NCBI RefSeq assembly: GCF_030719035.1
Contig: NZ_CP132203.1
Coordinates: forward strand, 310,001 to 374,000
Reading direction: 5' to 3'
Length of the DNA: 64,000 nt
Source: Hahella sp. HNIBRBA332
GTDB lineage: Bacteria; Pseudomonadota; Gammaproteobacteria; Pseudomonadales; Oleiphilaceae
Below the pieces are notes generated by a model. It was given only the letters and a program-made list of their open reading frames with translations, ran no database searches and was not told the DNA's origin. Position 1 is the first letter of the stretch, and every line of letters starts with the position of its first letter. Position numbers and translations under genes: made by a program. Positions 53,262 to 61,765 of the stretch are shown here, piece after piece.

Positions 53262-53873
53262 TCAGGCGGCGGGAATATATCGATAAGTCAGGTTTACTCG
53301 CGGACCCACGGGCGCCTTCGTTTTAGGTAGTTGGTGGCGCCAGTGGCGCTGCATGTCTCCAGACATGATCAGCAGCGAGTTATGCAACAGCTCTATCGCC
53401 AGGGTTTGGCCTCCCCGTTTGGGCTTAATCTGAAACGTGCGCGTCGCGCCAAAAGAAAAAGAAGCAATAATGGGGGCGGGCCCCAGTTCTGGCTCATCAT
53501 CAGCGTGCCATGAAACGCTGTCCTGTCCGTTTCGATACAGGTTACACAGAGCGCAGTTGAACTCGGCGGAAGCGAGTTCAGAGGCGATATGGCGCAGCTG
53601 CTGTAATACTGGAGGAAAAGGAGTGGGGCTCAGACGCAGGCCGGAGTAAGCATAATGACAGTGCGGTTCGCCATACCATGCTTGCAGGCGCGGGATAGGA
53701 ATAGTACGACCTTGTATGCGCAGGCTGTCCTGACGCCAATCCAAATGCTGGGATAGCTCTTCCAAAACAGAGGCGGCATCAGCCTCTTCCAGTACAGGAT
53801 GAACGAGGGTGAGCGCACCGTTGGCTATTGTAATGGACTCAATCTGTAAATCTGAATGTTGGCGTAACTGCAT
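53262..53873 (-). CDS. alkB: AlkB-type 2-oxoglutarate/Fe(II) dioxygenase
   Basis: Oxidative DNA/RNA demethylase of the ALKBH2/3-like bacterial type, 203 residues. It has PRLQAWYGEPHCHYAYSGL, NLYRNGQDSVSWHADDEPEL with the Fe ligands HxD, SFGATRTFQIKPK, the third ligand His in MSGDMQRHWRHQLPK, and the 2-oxoglutarate Arg pair in GPRVNLTYRYI. No Ada-like domain or LexA box is near. It ends with the next gene only 5 bp away on the same strand, suggesting cotranscription with amrS. Confidence 0.93.
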   Translation of the reverse strand: MQLRQHSDLQIESITIANGALTLVHPVLEEADAASVLEELSQHLDWRQDSLRIQGRTIPIPRLQAWYGEPHCHYAYSGLRLSPTPFPPVLQQLRHIASELASAEFNCALCNLYRNGQDSVSWHADDEPELGPAPIIASFSFGATRTFQIKPKRGGQTLAIELLHNSLLIMSGDMQRHWRHQLPKTKAPVGPRVNLTYRYIPAA

Positions 53874-53878
53874 GCGTT

Positions 53879-54967
53879 CTAGTTTATCCTCACGGGTTGT
53901 CGACGAGGGCCCCAGTTTCCTGGGTGCGATTCAAATACGCCAGGTAAGGCGGCTCCACAATGGACGCATTCTCCGTGTGCATTCAAGCCCCATGCGCCGA
54001 GGCGATACCAGTCTCGTTCTATCAGTAACTCTCCACAGCTGGCGCACCATGTGCTGCCGCCCTGGCTGTCATGCACGTTGCCGGTGTACGCGTAGCGTAC
54101 GCCGTTTTTCATGGCGATGTCCCGGGCGCGGGTGAGTGTTTCCGGTGGCGTGTGGGGTCTATCCCTCATTTTCCAATCCGGGTGAAAGGCGGAGAAATGC
54201 ATGGGAACGTCTGGGCCAAGGTGTTCAACCACCCATTGAGACATGTCTTCCAACTCTTGGGAGGAGTCATTTTCACCTGGAATCAATAACGTTGTGATTT
54301 CGAACCAAACCGAAGTCTCTTGCTTCAGATAGACCAGGGTATCCAGCACCTCCGCCAGGTGCGCACCGCAGATCTTATGGTAGAAGCGTTCCGTAAAGGC
54401 TTTCAGATCAACGTTGGCGGCGTCCATGTAGCGATAGAATTCCTGGCGGGGTTCTGGGCACATGAAGCCTGCTGTCACCGCGACAGACTTTACGCCGACT
54501 TCATGGCAGGCTTGCGCCACATCAATTGCGTATTCGTGAAAGATTACGGGATCATTGTAAGTGAAGGCGATGCTGCGGCAGCCGTAATGCCGGGCGGCGT
54601 CAGCGAGCTGTTGCGGCATGGCGGTGGCGGCGAGAGTATCCATTTCTCTGGATTTGCTCATATCCCAGTTTTGACAGAATTTACAGGCGAGATTGCAGCC
54701 GGCGGTGCCAAAAGACAGCACAGGCGTGCCTGGTAGAAAATGATTTAAAGGTTTCTTTTCAATGGGATCGATACAAAATCCGCTGGAGCGACCATAGCTG
54801 GTCAGAACAATGGCGTCATTCTCTCGCGCACGAACAAAGCACAAGCCCTGTTGTCCTTTGTGCAGCTTACAGGCGCGAGGGCAGATATCGCACTGAATAC
54901 GGCCATCGTCCAGCTGGCGCCAATAGCGAGTAGGGTGACTTGGGGGCGGTTGGAGTTGGGCCATCAT
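53879..54967 (-). CDS. amrS: AmmeMemoRadiSam system radical SAM enzyme
   Basis: Radical SAM protein of 362 residues matching AmrS of the AmmeMemoRadiSam system. The SAM cluster motif is at C91, C95 and C98 (AGCNLACKFCQNWDMSK). Before it lie four extra Cys (26, 29, 33, 43) and SGFCIDPIEKKPLNHFLPGT; near the C-terminus lie CASCGELLIERDWY and CVHCG, a further zinc-ribbon pattern. The usual partners AmrA and AmrB (AMMECR1 and Memo domains) are not in this window. The chemical reaction is not firmly known. Confidence 0.92.
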   Translation of the reverse strand: MMAQLQPPPSHPTRYWRQLDDGRIQCDICPRACKLHKGQQGLCFVRARENDAIVLTSYGRSSGFCIDPIEKKPLNHFLPGTPVLSFGTAGCNLACKFCQNWDMSKSREMDTLAATAMPQQLADAARHYGCRSIAFTYNDPVIFHEYAIDVAQACHEVGVKSVAVTAGFMCPEPRQEFYRYMDAANVDLKAFTERFYHKICGAHLAEVLDTLVYLKQETSVWFEITTLLIPGENDSSQELEDMSQWVVEHLGPDVPMHFSAFHPDWKMRDRPHTPPETLTRARDIAMKNGVRYAYTGNVHDSQGGSTWCASCGELLIERDWYRLGAWGLNAHGECVHCGAALPGVFESHPGNWGPRRQPVRIN

Positions 54968-55053
54968 TAAAATCAGGTTAGAAACGCCTGCCTCCGCTTA
55001 CATTTGTCAGCTATCGGACGGATAAACGGTTTTACCCGCTTCCACTAACGGCT

Positions 55054-55986
55054 ATGATAATGAGAATACCACAAAGTGGTTCGCCATTTGTTTTGCGCGC
55101 GGTCTTATCGTTAAAAATGATGTTAATCAGACTTCTGCGAAGCCTTCCATACGGAATGCTTCTTCTTTCTCTTACTCTCTGCGCCCGGGTGTGGGCGGCG
55201 TCTCCTATTGAACTCAAGGGCGACTTAACCCAGGGCGGTCTGGTAGTCGGACAAACTGCTTCTGACGCACAAGTCTGGTTTGACGACCATAAGCTTGAGC
55301 TGACAAAAGATGGTCACTTCGTTTTCGGTTTTGAGCGTGACGATGTGTTGACGCATAGTCTGAAGGTCCGTTTGGCGGATGGACAGGAGTGGACGCAACC
55401 CGTCACTATCTCCGCCAGAGATTACGACATACAGTATATTGAGGGCATTCCCAAGAAGATGATGGAGCCCGACCCAAACGATTTGAAGCGTATTCGGGAG
55501 GAGAATGCTCAAGTAGCCCGTGCGCGGGGACGCGATTCCAGACTAAACTATTTTTTACAGGGGTTTATTTCTCCTGCGAAAGGGCCTATTACGGGAGTGT
55601 ATGGCAGTCAGCGGTATTTCAACGGCGAACCGCGCCGCCCTCATTATGGCTTGGATATCGCTGCGCCTCGAGGCGCTTCCGTGATTGCCCCGGCCTCTGG
55701 AGAAGTAACGCTCACCCATCCGGATATGTTTTTTTCAGGGGGAACCCTGGTGATCGATCACGGTTATGGTGTGTCTTCCACCTTCATTCACTTGGATAAG
55801 ATTCTGGTGAAAGTGGGCGACAAAGTGGAACAGGGACAGGAAATCGCCAAAGTCGGTTCTACCGGGCGAGCCACAGGGCCGCATCTGGACTGGCGGATAA
55901 ACTGGTTTCAGACCAGGCTCGATCCGGCGTTGTTGCTGGCGTCGGAACCTAAAATGATGAGCAACAAGAACCTGCAAGAAAAATAG
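55054..55986 (+). CDS. M23 family metallopeptidase
   Basis: A periplasmic zinc endopeptidase, 310 residues. An N-terminal hydrophobic signal (about 24-48, cut near VWAAS) is followed by a domain of beta strands (about 50-130) and a LytM domain (about 190-300). The zinc ligands are in RRPHYGLDIAAPRG (HxxxD) and GPHLDWRI (HxD-like), with GYGVSSTFIHLDKI between. The likely target is peptidoglycan cross-links. The true start could be a Met at 55117 or 55120, giving a normal signal peptide; the longer frame is given. It is 13 bp from a response regulator gene. Confidence 0.9.
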   Translation: MIMRIPQSGSPFVLRAVLSLKMMLIRLLRSLPYGMLLLSLTLCARVWAASPIELKGDLTQGGLVVGQTASDAQVWFDDHKLELTKDGHFVFGFERDDVLTHSLKVRLADGQEWTQPVTISARDYDIQYIEGIPKKMMEPDPNDLKRIREENAQVARARGRDSRLNYFLQGFISPAKGPITGVYGSQRYFNGEPRRPHYGLDIAAPRGASVIAPASGEVTLTHPDMFFSGGTLVIDHGYGVSSTFIHLDKILVKVGDKVEQGQEIAKVGSTGRATGPHLDWRINWFQTRLDPALLLASEPKMMSNKNLQEK

Positions 55987-55999
55987 GTAATTAGCCAAG

Positions 56000-56611
56000 A
56001 TGAATGTAATGAACCAGATAGTCTATGTGGTCGAGGACGACGAAGCTGTTCGCGACTCTCTGCTGCTCCTGTTGCGGGCGGAAGGTTACAGTACCAAAGG
56101 GTATTCCAGCGCCCAAAGCTTCCTGGAAGAGGAAGTCGCCGATCTGAATGGCTGTCTGGTTCTGGATATCCGTATGCCTGGAATGACAGGCATGGAGTTG
56201 CACAAAAAGCTGCTTGAGCTGGGCTGCGCCTTGCCAGTGATATTTGTAACCGGGCATGGCGATGTGGCCATGGCTGTGGAGGCGATGAAGCTTGGCGCTG
56301 TAGACTTTGTGCAGAAGCCCTACCGAGAAGAAGATCTGCTGGAGAAGGTGAAAGGCGCTTTGGCGATGGACGCAGAACAGAAGGAAGCGCTGCGTCACAA
56401 AGAGAAGTTGCGTCAAAAGATAGAGTCTCTGACGCCGCGTGAGCTGGAAATCATGGAAATGATGATCGAAGGCAACGCCAACAAAGTGATCGCCATTGAA
56501 TTGAATATCAGCCAGAGAACAGTGGAAATCCATCGTTCGCGCGTTATGCAGAAGATGGGAACGCATTCTCTGGCGCAGTTGGTGCAGATGGTGCTGGCCG
56601 CAAGAAGCTGA
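56000..56611 (+). CDS. FixJ/NarL-type response regulator
   Basis: Two-component response regulator of 203 residues. The receiver domain has VYVVEDDEAVRDSLLLL (acidic pocket), the phospho-acceptor Asp in CLVLDIRMPGMTGMEL, VIFVTGHGDVAMAVEAM and the Lys in DFVQKPYREEDL. A LuxR-type helix-turn-helix follows: SLTPRELEIMEMMIEGNANK, then IALNISQRTVEIHRSRVMQK-type residues. It lies between an M23 peptidase and a REC-PAS histidine kinase, which is its likely partner. Target genes are unknown. Confidence 0.94.
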   Translation: MNVMNQIVYVVEDDEAVRDSLLLLLRAEGYSTKGYSSAQSFLEEEVADLNGCLVLDIRMPGMTGMELHKKLLELGCALPVIFVTGHGDVAMAVEAMKLGAVDFVQKPYREEDLLEKVKGALAMDAEQKEALRHKEKLRQKIESLTPRELEIMEMMIEGNANKVIAIELNISQRTVEIHRSRVMQKMGTHSLAQLVQMVLAARS

Positions 56612-56738
56612 TTTCTGCGGCTTCCGCCGCAGCTTTCCAGAGGGTGAAAGTCCCCCAGGTCTGTAAGGGTTATCGCGTATTAAACGGGATGATACGGCTG
56701 TCTATAGTCGCAAGTTCCGGCATTTTTCTCGGTGGAGC

Positions 56739-58361
56739 ATGGCGACGGTAGATAACAAAGCAGTATCCAAGCTATCCAGACAGGACCAGATTCTGCTGGT
56801 GGATGATAATCCGGCTAACCTGAAAATCCTTTACGAAACATTGGATGGTCGCGGCTATAAGTTGTTAGTGGCGGATAGCGGCGAGAAAGCGCTTAGTATC
56901 GTTCGTAAATCCCACCCTGACTTGATTCTTCTTGACGTCATGATGCCTGGTATGGACGGCTTTGAGGTGTGTCGCACTTTGAAGCAGGATCCGGCCACTG
57001 CGTCCTCTTCTATTATTTTTCTTTCCGCACTGGATGACACGGACTCCAAAGTGATGGGCTTCGACGCTGGCGGCGTGGACTACATTTCCAAGCCGTTCCA
57101 GGTTAAAGAAGTGATCGCAAGGGTGGAGACCCACCTGAAGATTCACCGCTTGGAGCAGCAGCTGGAAGCTCGTAACCGTGAGTTGCAGATAGACAAGGCG
57201 AGCATTCTGTCCGCCATGAGCGAGGGCATATACGGGTTGAGTCGCCGTGGCGAAATCATTTTCGCCAACTCGGCGGCGGGACGCATGAATGCGTGTGACG
57301 AAGACAGCCTTCTCGGGCGCTCCTTCGTACAGCTGCATTTCAGTCAGGCGGAAAATCCTGAGGGTGAAAATGCATTCGATTTGGATCGGATGACCGAGCG
57401 TCTACAACGCGTTCTAAGTAAAAATGAGGCGTTACGCATCGGAAACGCCTTGTTCACGCGTCCAGATGGCTCTGTCTATCCTGTCGCCTTTACTGTCACG
57501 CCGACGGCGCGGGATGATCACGCCACTCATGCCGTGGTTGTGTTTCATGATACAACGGAAGAGATCAGGCAAGCTGAAGAGCTGGAAGCCGCGCGGCAAA
57601 GCGCTGAAGCGCAGCGTTCCCAGCTCGCTCATATCTCCCGTTTGAGTATGATGGGGGAGATGGCGGCGGGTATCGCTCATGAAGTGAATCAGCCACTTAC
57701 CGCCATCGTCAATTACATCCGCGTCGCCAACCGTATTGCCAAGGCGGAGCAGTTGGATAAGGCGCTGATGGATGAAACCCTGAAAAAGATAGAAAGTCAG
57801 TGTTTGCGAGCCAGTCAGGTCATTCAACATATTCGCGATTTCGTTAAGAAGCCTTTACAGGGCAAAGAGATGTTATCGGCTAACACGCTCGCCAGAGACA
57901 TTCTGGAGTTGGCGGAAATAGAGGCTAAGGAGCACGGCATTGAGCTGCGCGCCAATATAGAGCCCTCTTTGCCGGAGCTCTATATTGAGCCAGTGCAGGT
58001 GCAGCAGGTGGCTTTGAATTTGTTGCGTAATGGCATGGAGGCGATGGGGCACGCGAATATGCGCGGCGCTGTTAAGTTCAGAGTGGCGCAGGCAAATGGT
58101 AAGGGCATTTTATTCGAAGTGACGGATGAAGGGCCTGGCGTTGCGGAAGAGCATCAGAATAATTTGTTCAGCCCTTTCTTCACCACTAAAAAGTCAGGAA
58201 TGGGAATAGGGCTGACGCTATGTCAGTCGATCATTCATTCTCATGGCGGCGAGATTGGTTTCAGGCCTGAAGAAAGCGGCGGCAGCACTTTTTATTTTAC
58301 GCTGCCGGTGCGCAACAAGCCGGTAGGCAAGCGGGATCAATCCGCTGAATCAACTCAGTAA
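56739..58361 (+). CDS. REC-PAS-histidine kinase
   Basis: A 540-residue soluble signalling protein. The N-terminal receiver domain (about 15-135) has LVDDNPANLKILYET and the phospho-acceptor Asp in LILLDVMMPGMDGFEVCRTL. A PAS domain (about 150-270) follows, then a HisKA helix with the phospho-His in IAHEVNQPLTAIVNYIRVAN, and a HATPase domain with NLLRNGMEAM (N box), DEGPGVAEEHQNNLF (G1), and GMGIGLTLCQSIIHSHGG (G2). No membrane helix is present. It probably acts with the FixJ-like regulator upstream; the signal is unknown. Confidence 0.94.
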   Translation: MATVDNKAVSKLSRQDQILLVDDNPANLKILYETLDGRGYKLLVADSGEKALSIVRKSHPDLILLDVMMPGMDGFEVCRTLKQDPATASSSIIFLSALDDTDSKVMGFDAGGVDYISKPFQVKEVIARVETHLKIHRLEQQLEARNRELQIDKASILSAMSEGIYGLSRRGEIIFANSAAGRMNACDEDSLLGRSFVQLHFSQAENPEGENAFDLDRMTERLQRVLSKNEALRIGNALFTRPDGSVYPVAFTVTPTARDDHATHAVVVFHDTTEEIRQAEELEAARQSAEAQRSQLAHISRLSMMGEMAAGIAHEVNQPLTAIVNYIRVANRIAKAEQLDKALMDETLKKIESQCLRASQVIQHIRDFVKKPLQGKEMLSANTLARDILELAEIEAKEHGIELRANIEPSLPELYIEPVQVQQVALNLLRNGMEAMGHANMRGAVKFRVAQANGKGILFEVTDEGPGVAEEHQNNLFSPFFTTKKSGMGIGLTLCQSIIHSHGGEIGFRPEESGGSTFYFTLPVRNKPVGKRDQSAESTQ

Positions 58362-59381
58362 TATTGCAGGTAAAGGCCTGACTAACAGTCCTGCGCGTTG
58401 ACCGGGTCCCACCTTGGAGTTAGGGAAGACAATGCGCACGGAACTGTCGGAAACGACGTACTCCGTCTCCTCATCCCTCCAAACTGAATATCCCACCTCC
58501 AACTCAGTGAAGTTGGGAGTGTCTTCTGCAATGTTCAACTGGAAGTTCTTGCCTGTATTAATGACCTCGTCAACGACTTGAAATTGCTCAGGCAGCTTTC
58601 CGCTATGGGATTTGATGGCGGCGTCATCGCCGGCAATAAGCGCCAGAAGCTGGCTTTTAAGATTGGCAAGTCCCGCCAGATCGTTTTCACCAAATGGATG
58701 CACTTTGCCCAATTCCACTGTGAAACTCTCTGCGGCGTACTCTGCTGCGCTCCAACCTGAAAATGTCGCGGCGGGCTTGTTTTGCAGCAGCACGGCTTCC
58801 ACCCCGCTGGCCGCTAACAGCTTAAGCTGTAGAGTGGGGCACTGCCGAGCTGGAAGGAATGGATAAACAGCGAACTTTTCGATCTGCGAACTTCGAATGG
58901 CTGTGTGCAGGTCATAGTGCCAGCACGTCTCTCCTGGCGGAACAAAGTCTTGTACCTGTGCGATAAGTTCCGCCGCTCGATTGGGCTCATATCCAGGGCC
59001 TGAAGAGGCGCTTTCCTTGAAAAGGCGATTGAGATTGATGTCAATAAAGCGCTCCTGCGCCCTCATGGCCGGAGGATTTCCGAGGAGAAACAGGCACTCT
59101 CGGCGCACAGGATGCAGCCCTTCCAATAGCTCTGAAACAATTTCGTTCAAGATTTCTATTGGCGCAGTCTCGTTGCCATGCACGCCTGCGGAAAAAACCA
59201 GCTTTGGGCCGATTGGCGAGGAGGGGGCGCACGTTAGCGCGCCATGGCCGGTGAGGCGGAACGCCACACCGTTATTTTCAATGACTTCCCTTTCTTGCGC
59301 TGCTTCCCGCCCCTCAGGGATGTCAGCCAGCGTGGCGGATAAGAAGTCCTTGTGGGGGGCGAATAAAGCGCTCATAGACAA
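58350..59381 (-). CDS. astE: succinylglutamate desuccinylase
   Basis: Zinc hydrolase (M14 family) of 343 residues, last step of the arginine succinyltransferase (AST) pathway: it cuts N2-succinylglutamate to glutamate and succinate. Zinc ligands are in VFSAGVHGNETAPIEIL (His, Glu) and WHYDLHTAIR (His), with DINLNRLF and FTVELGKVHPFGENDL as further family blocks. It begins 2 bp after aotM ends, so it is in the transporter operon. Its 3' end overlaps the convergent kinase gene by 12 bp. The P. aeruginosa aot operon has a related gene, aotO, in the same neighbourhood. Confidence 0.92.
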   Translation of the reverse strand: MSMSALFAPHKDFLSATLADIPEGREAAQEREVIENNGVAFRLTGHGALTCAPSSPIGPKLVFSAGVHGNETAPIEILNEIVSELLEGLHPVRRECLFLLGNPPAMRAQERFIDINLNRLFKESASSGPGYEPNRAAELIAQVQDFVPPGETCWHYDLHTAIRSSQIEKFAVYPFLPARQCPTLQLKLLAASGVEAVLLQNKPAATFSGWSAAEYAAESFTVELGKVHPFGENDLAGLANLKSQLLALIAGDDAAIKSHSGKLPEQFQVVDEVINTGKNFQLNIAEDTPNFTELEVGYSVWRDEETEYVVSDSSVRIVFPNSKVGPGQRAGLLVRPLPAILLS

Positions 59382-59382
59382 A

Positions 59383-60105
59383 TCAGCTTCCTACGGGTCT
59401 CAAGTGGGCCATGAGTTTGTGTTCCAGACGCTTGAAGATATAAATGATGGTGAAGGTCAGGCATAAGTAAATCAGGGCGACAAAGGTAAAGGCCTCAAAA
59501 GGCGCATAGTATTTGGAATAGATGTAACGGGCTGCGCCAGTCAGGTCGATAATCGTCACCACGCTGGCGATGGCGCTGGCGTGTAACATGAAGATGACTT
59601 CGTTGCTATACGCTGGCAGGGCTCGGCGGAAGGCGTTGGGCAGAATGATGCGACGCATGCTTAACCACCAGGACATTCCGTAAGCTTTAGCTGCTTCAAT
59701 TTCCCCTTGAGGCGTTTGCTGAATGGCGCCGCGAATAATTTCTGTCGTGTACGCTGCGGTATTCAGAATGAAGGCGAGCATGGCCGGGTAAAACGCGTTA
59801 GCCAGCAGAGGCCAGATGAAAGAGTCTTTTACTCCGGGCACAGCGGGCAAGCCATAATAGATCAGGTAGAGCTGGATCAGTAGTGGCGTGCCGCGAAATA
59901 TATAGGTATAGAGCCAGATTGGTTTGTTTATCCAGGGGTTCTTGCTGGTGCGTAATATGCCCAGTGGAATGGCGATAACCAAGCCGATCAGCAGTGACAG
60001 AAAAACCATTTGAACGGTGACCGTCAAGCCGTCCCAGTAGTACTCCAGAGTGCCGACATTAAAAATTTTATTCTGGTTGAGCCAGGTAGTAAGTGTCTCG
60101 ATCAC
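59383..60105 (-). CDS. aotM: arginine/ornithine ABC transporter permease (HisM/AotM type)
   Basis: One of the two membrane permeases of a polar amino-acid importer. The 240-residue protein has about five membrane helices and the EAA loop EAAKAYGMSWWLSMRRIILP that contacts the ATPase. IPLGILRTSKNPWINKPIWL and YIFRGTPLLIQLYLIYYGLP are typical of HisM/ArtM. It overlaps aotQ by 4 bp and ends 2 bp before astE. Confidence 0.92.
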   Translation of the reverse strand: MIETLTTWLNQNKIFNVGTLEYYWDGLTVTVQMVFLSLLIGLVIAIPLGILRTSKNPWINKPIWLYTYIFRGTPLLIQLYLIYYGLPAVPGVKDSFIWPLLANAFYPAMLAFILNTAAYTTEIIRGAIQQTPQGEIEAAKAYGMSWWLSMRRIILPNAFRRALPAYSNEVIFMLHASAIASVVTIIDLTGAARYIYSKYYAPFEAFTFVALIYLCLTFTIIYIFKRLEHKLMAHLRPVGS

Positions 60106-60809
60106 TGGGTAGTTCTCCTGGAATCAACATGATAGTGAGTTTCCAGCTTTTTGAATAAAAGCTCGGAAATAGAAGTCAGCGCCAGGAATATCAAAAGCAC
60201 GGGAATAAAGAACATGAATGGAGCCTGTAGCGCAGCGGAAGCCTGGTGGGCGGCGCGCACCATATCCTCCATGCCAATGACGGAGACCAGCGCGGTGGTT
60301 TTCAGCATGACCAGCCAGTTGTTGCCAAGGCCAGGAAGGGCGTGGCGCATCATCTGTGGAAACATAATGCGTTTAAAAATCTGCCAGCGATTCATGCCGT
60401 AAGCCAGGCCGGCTTCAATTTGGCCGCGCTCGACGGCGAGGAAAGCGCCGCGAAATGTTTCTGACATATAGGCGCCGAAAATAAAGCCTATGGTCAATAC
60501 GCCGGCGACGAAGGCGTTGATATTGATGTAGGTGTCGATTTCAAACTGGTCGTAAAGCCAGTCTGACAGGCTGTTCATCAGTATTTGGCCGCCATAAAAG
60601 ATCAGCAGCATCAGAACCAGATCGGGCACGCCCCTGATCACTGTGGTGTACGCGGTGCCTACTGCCTTGGAAATCGGGTTTCTGGATAGTTTTGCGGTTG
60701 CGCCCAACAATCCCAATAGCAAGGCGAGCAATAAAGAGAGTATGGCTACTTCTATGGTAACCAATGATCCTTTGAGGATAGTGGGGCCGTAACCTTTCAG
60801 ATCTAACAT
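60102..60809 (-). CDS. aotQ: arginine/ornithine ABC transporter permease (HisQ/AotQ type)
   Basis: Second permease of the importer, 235 residues, about five membrane helices. The EAA loop reads EAGLAYGMNRWQIFKRIMFP. The N-terminus LKGYGPTILKGSLVTIEVAI and YTTVIRGVPDLVLMLLIFYG match HisQ/AotQ. A GGAGGCC hairpin lies in the gap to aotJ, so mRNA levels of aotJ may be higher than those of the permeases. Confidence 0.92.
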   Translation of the reverse strand: MLDLKGYGPTILKGSLVTIEVAILSLLLALLLGLLGATAKLSRNPISKAVGTAYTTVIRGVPDLVLMLLIFYGGQILMNSLSDWLYDQFEIDTYININAFVAGVLTIGFIFGAYMSETFRGAFLAVERGQIEAGLAYGMNRWQIFKRIMFPQMMRHALPGLGNNWLVMLKTTALVSVIGMEDMVRAAHQASAALQAPFMFFIPVLLIFLALTSISELLFKKLETHYHVDSRRTTQ

Positions 60810-60837
60810 AAAATCGCCTGATCGATTGATGATAAGG

Positions 60838-60853
60838 GGAGGCCGAGGCCTCC
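60838..60853 (-). terminator. intercistronic hairpin between aotJ and aotQ
   Basis: A 7-bp perfect stem (GGAGGCC 60838-60844, GGCCTCC 60847-60853) with a 2-nt loop in the strict pairing sits just after the aotJ stop. It has no T tract. Such hairpins protect upstream mRNA or partly stop transcription after genes for binding proteins, which are needed in excess. Confidence 0.6.
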
Positions 60854-60863
60854 TTTCAGATGC

Positions 60864-61640
60864 TTACTTGCCGTAAACGTCGATTTCGAAGTACTTGTCG
60901 TTAATCTTCTTGTACACGCCGTTGCCACGGATTTTCTTGATGGCGGCGTTGAATTTGTTGGCCAGGTCGGTGTCGCGCTTGCGCACAGCGATGCCTGCGC
61001 CTTCGCCGAAGATGCGGACGGGTTCAGTGATCATGGGGCCGGCGAATTCGAATTCCTGGCCCGCTTCTTTTTTCAGGAAGCCGCCGTCAGCAGCCAGTGC
61101 GTCAACGAACAGCAGGTCCAGACGACCGGCCTTCATGTCCAGGTAGGCTTCGTCCTGGCCAGCGTAACGCTTGATGTTGACGACGTCTTTCAGTTCTTCG
61201 CTGACATAGGTGTCCTGAATGGTGCCGCGCTGTACGCCAACAGATTTGCCTTTCAGTTGATTCATGTCGGAAGGATCAATGCCTGCGCCTTTCTTGGCTA
61301 CCCAGCCAGATGGGGTGTTGTAGTATTTGTCAGAGAATAGAACTTTTTCACGACGTTCTTCAGTGATGGACATGGAAGACAGGATAGCGTCGTACTTACG
61401 AGCCAGCAGTGCAGGGATGATGCCGTCCCAATCTTGCACTACCCATTCACATTTCGCTTTCATTTCCGCGCACAGCGCATTACCGATTTCGATATCGAAG
61501 CCTTCCAGTTCGCCAGCGGCGTTTTTGGAGGCGAAGGGAGGATAGGTTGCGTCAACGCCGATACGGATTTCTTTCCAGTCTTTAGCTTGGGCTGACGAAA
61601 AAGCCAGTACGGACACCAAGGTAATGAGTAACTTTTTCAT
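60864..61640 (-). CDS. aotJ: periplasmic arginine/ornithine-binding protein
   Basis: Solute-binding protein of the importer, 258 residues. A signal peptide of about 19 residues (MKKLLITLVSVLAFSSAQA) is followed by two lobes with IRIGVDATYPPFASKNAAGE, EGFDIEIGNALCAEMKAKCE (disulfide pair) and DAILSSMSITEERREKVLFS. These features match ArgT/HisJ/AotJ binding proteins for basic amino acids. It lies between aotP and aotQ and is probably the most abundant product of the operon. Confidence 0.93.
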   Translation of the reverse strand: MKKLLITLVSVLAFSSAQAKDWKEIRIGVDATYPPFASKNAAGELEGFDIEIGNALCAEMKAKCEWVVQDWDGIIPALLARKYDAILSSMSITEERREKVLFSDKYYNTPSGWVAKKGAGIDPSDMNQLKGKSVGVQRGTIQDTYVSEELKDVVNIKRYAGQDEAYLDMKAGRLDLLFVDALAADGGFLKKEAGQEFEFAGPMITEPVRIFGEGAGIAVRKRDTDLANKFNAAIKKIRGNGVYKKINDKYFEIDVYGK

Positions 61641-61765
61641 GAAATTTCCTCAACATTTATTATCAGACTGATGGCTTGGCCACCGTTTTCTAAACCCCAT
61701 TTTCTGCGAAAGTGCAGCGATGAACCGAAGGACGTCGCGCACGGTTTAATTGGCCCTGTATAGGA

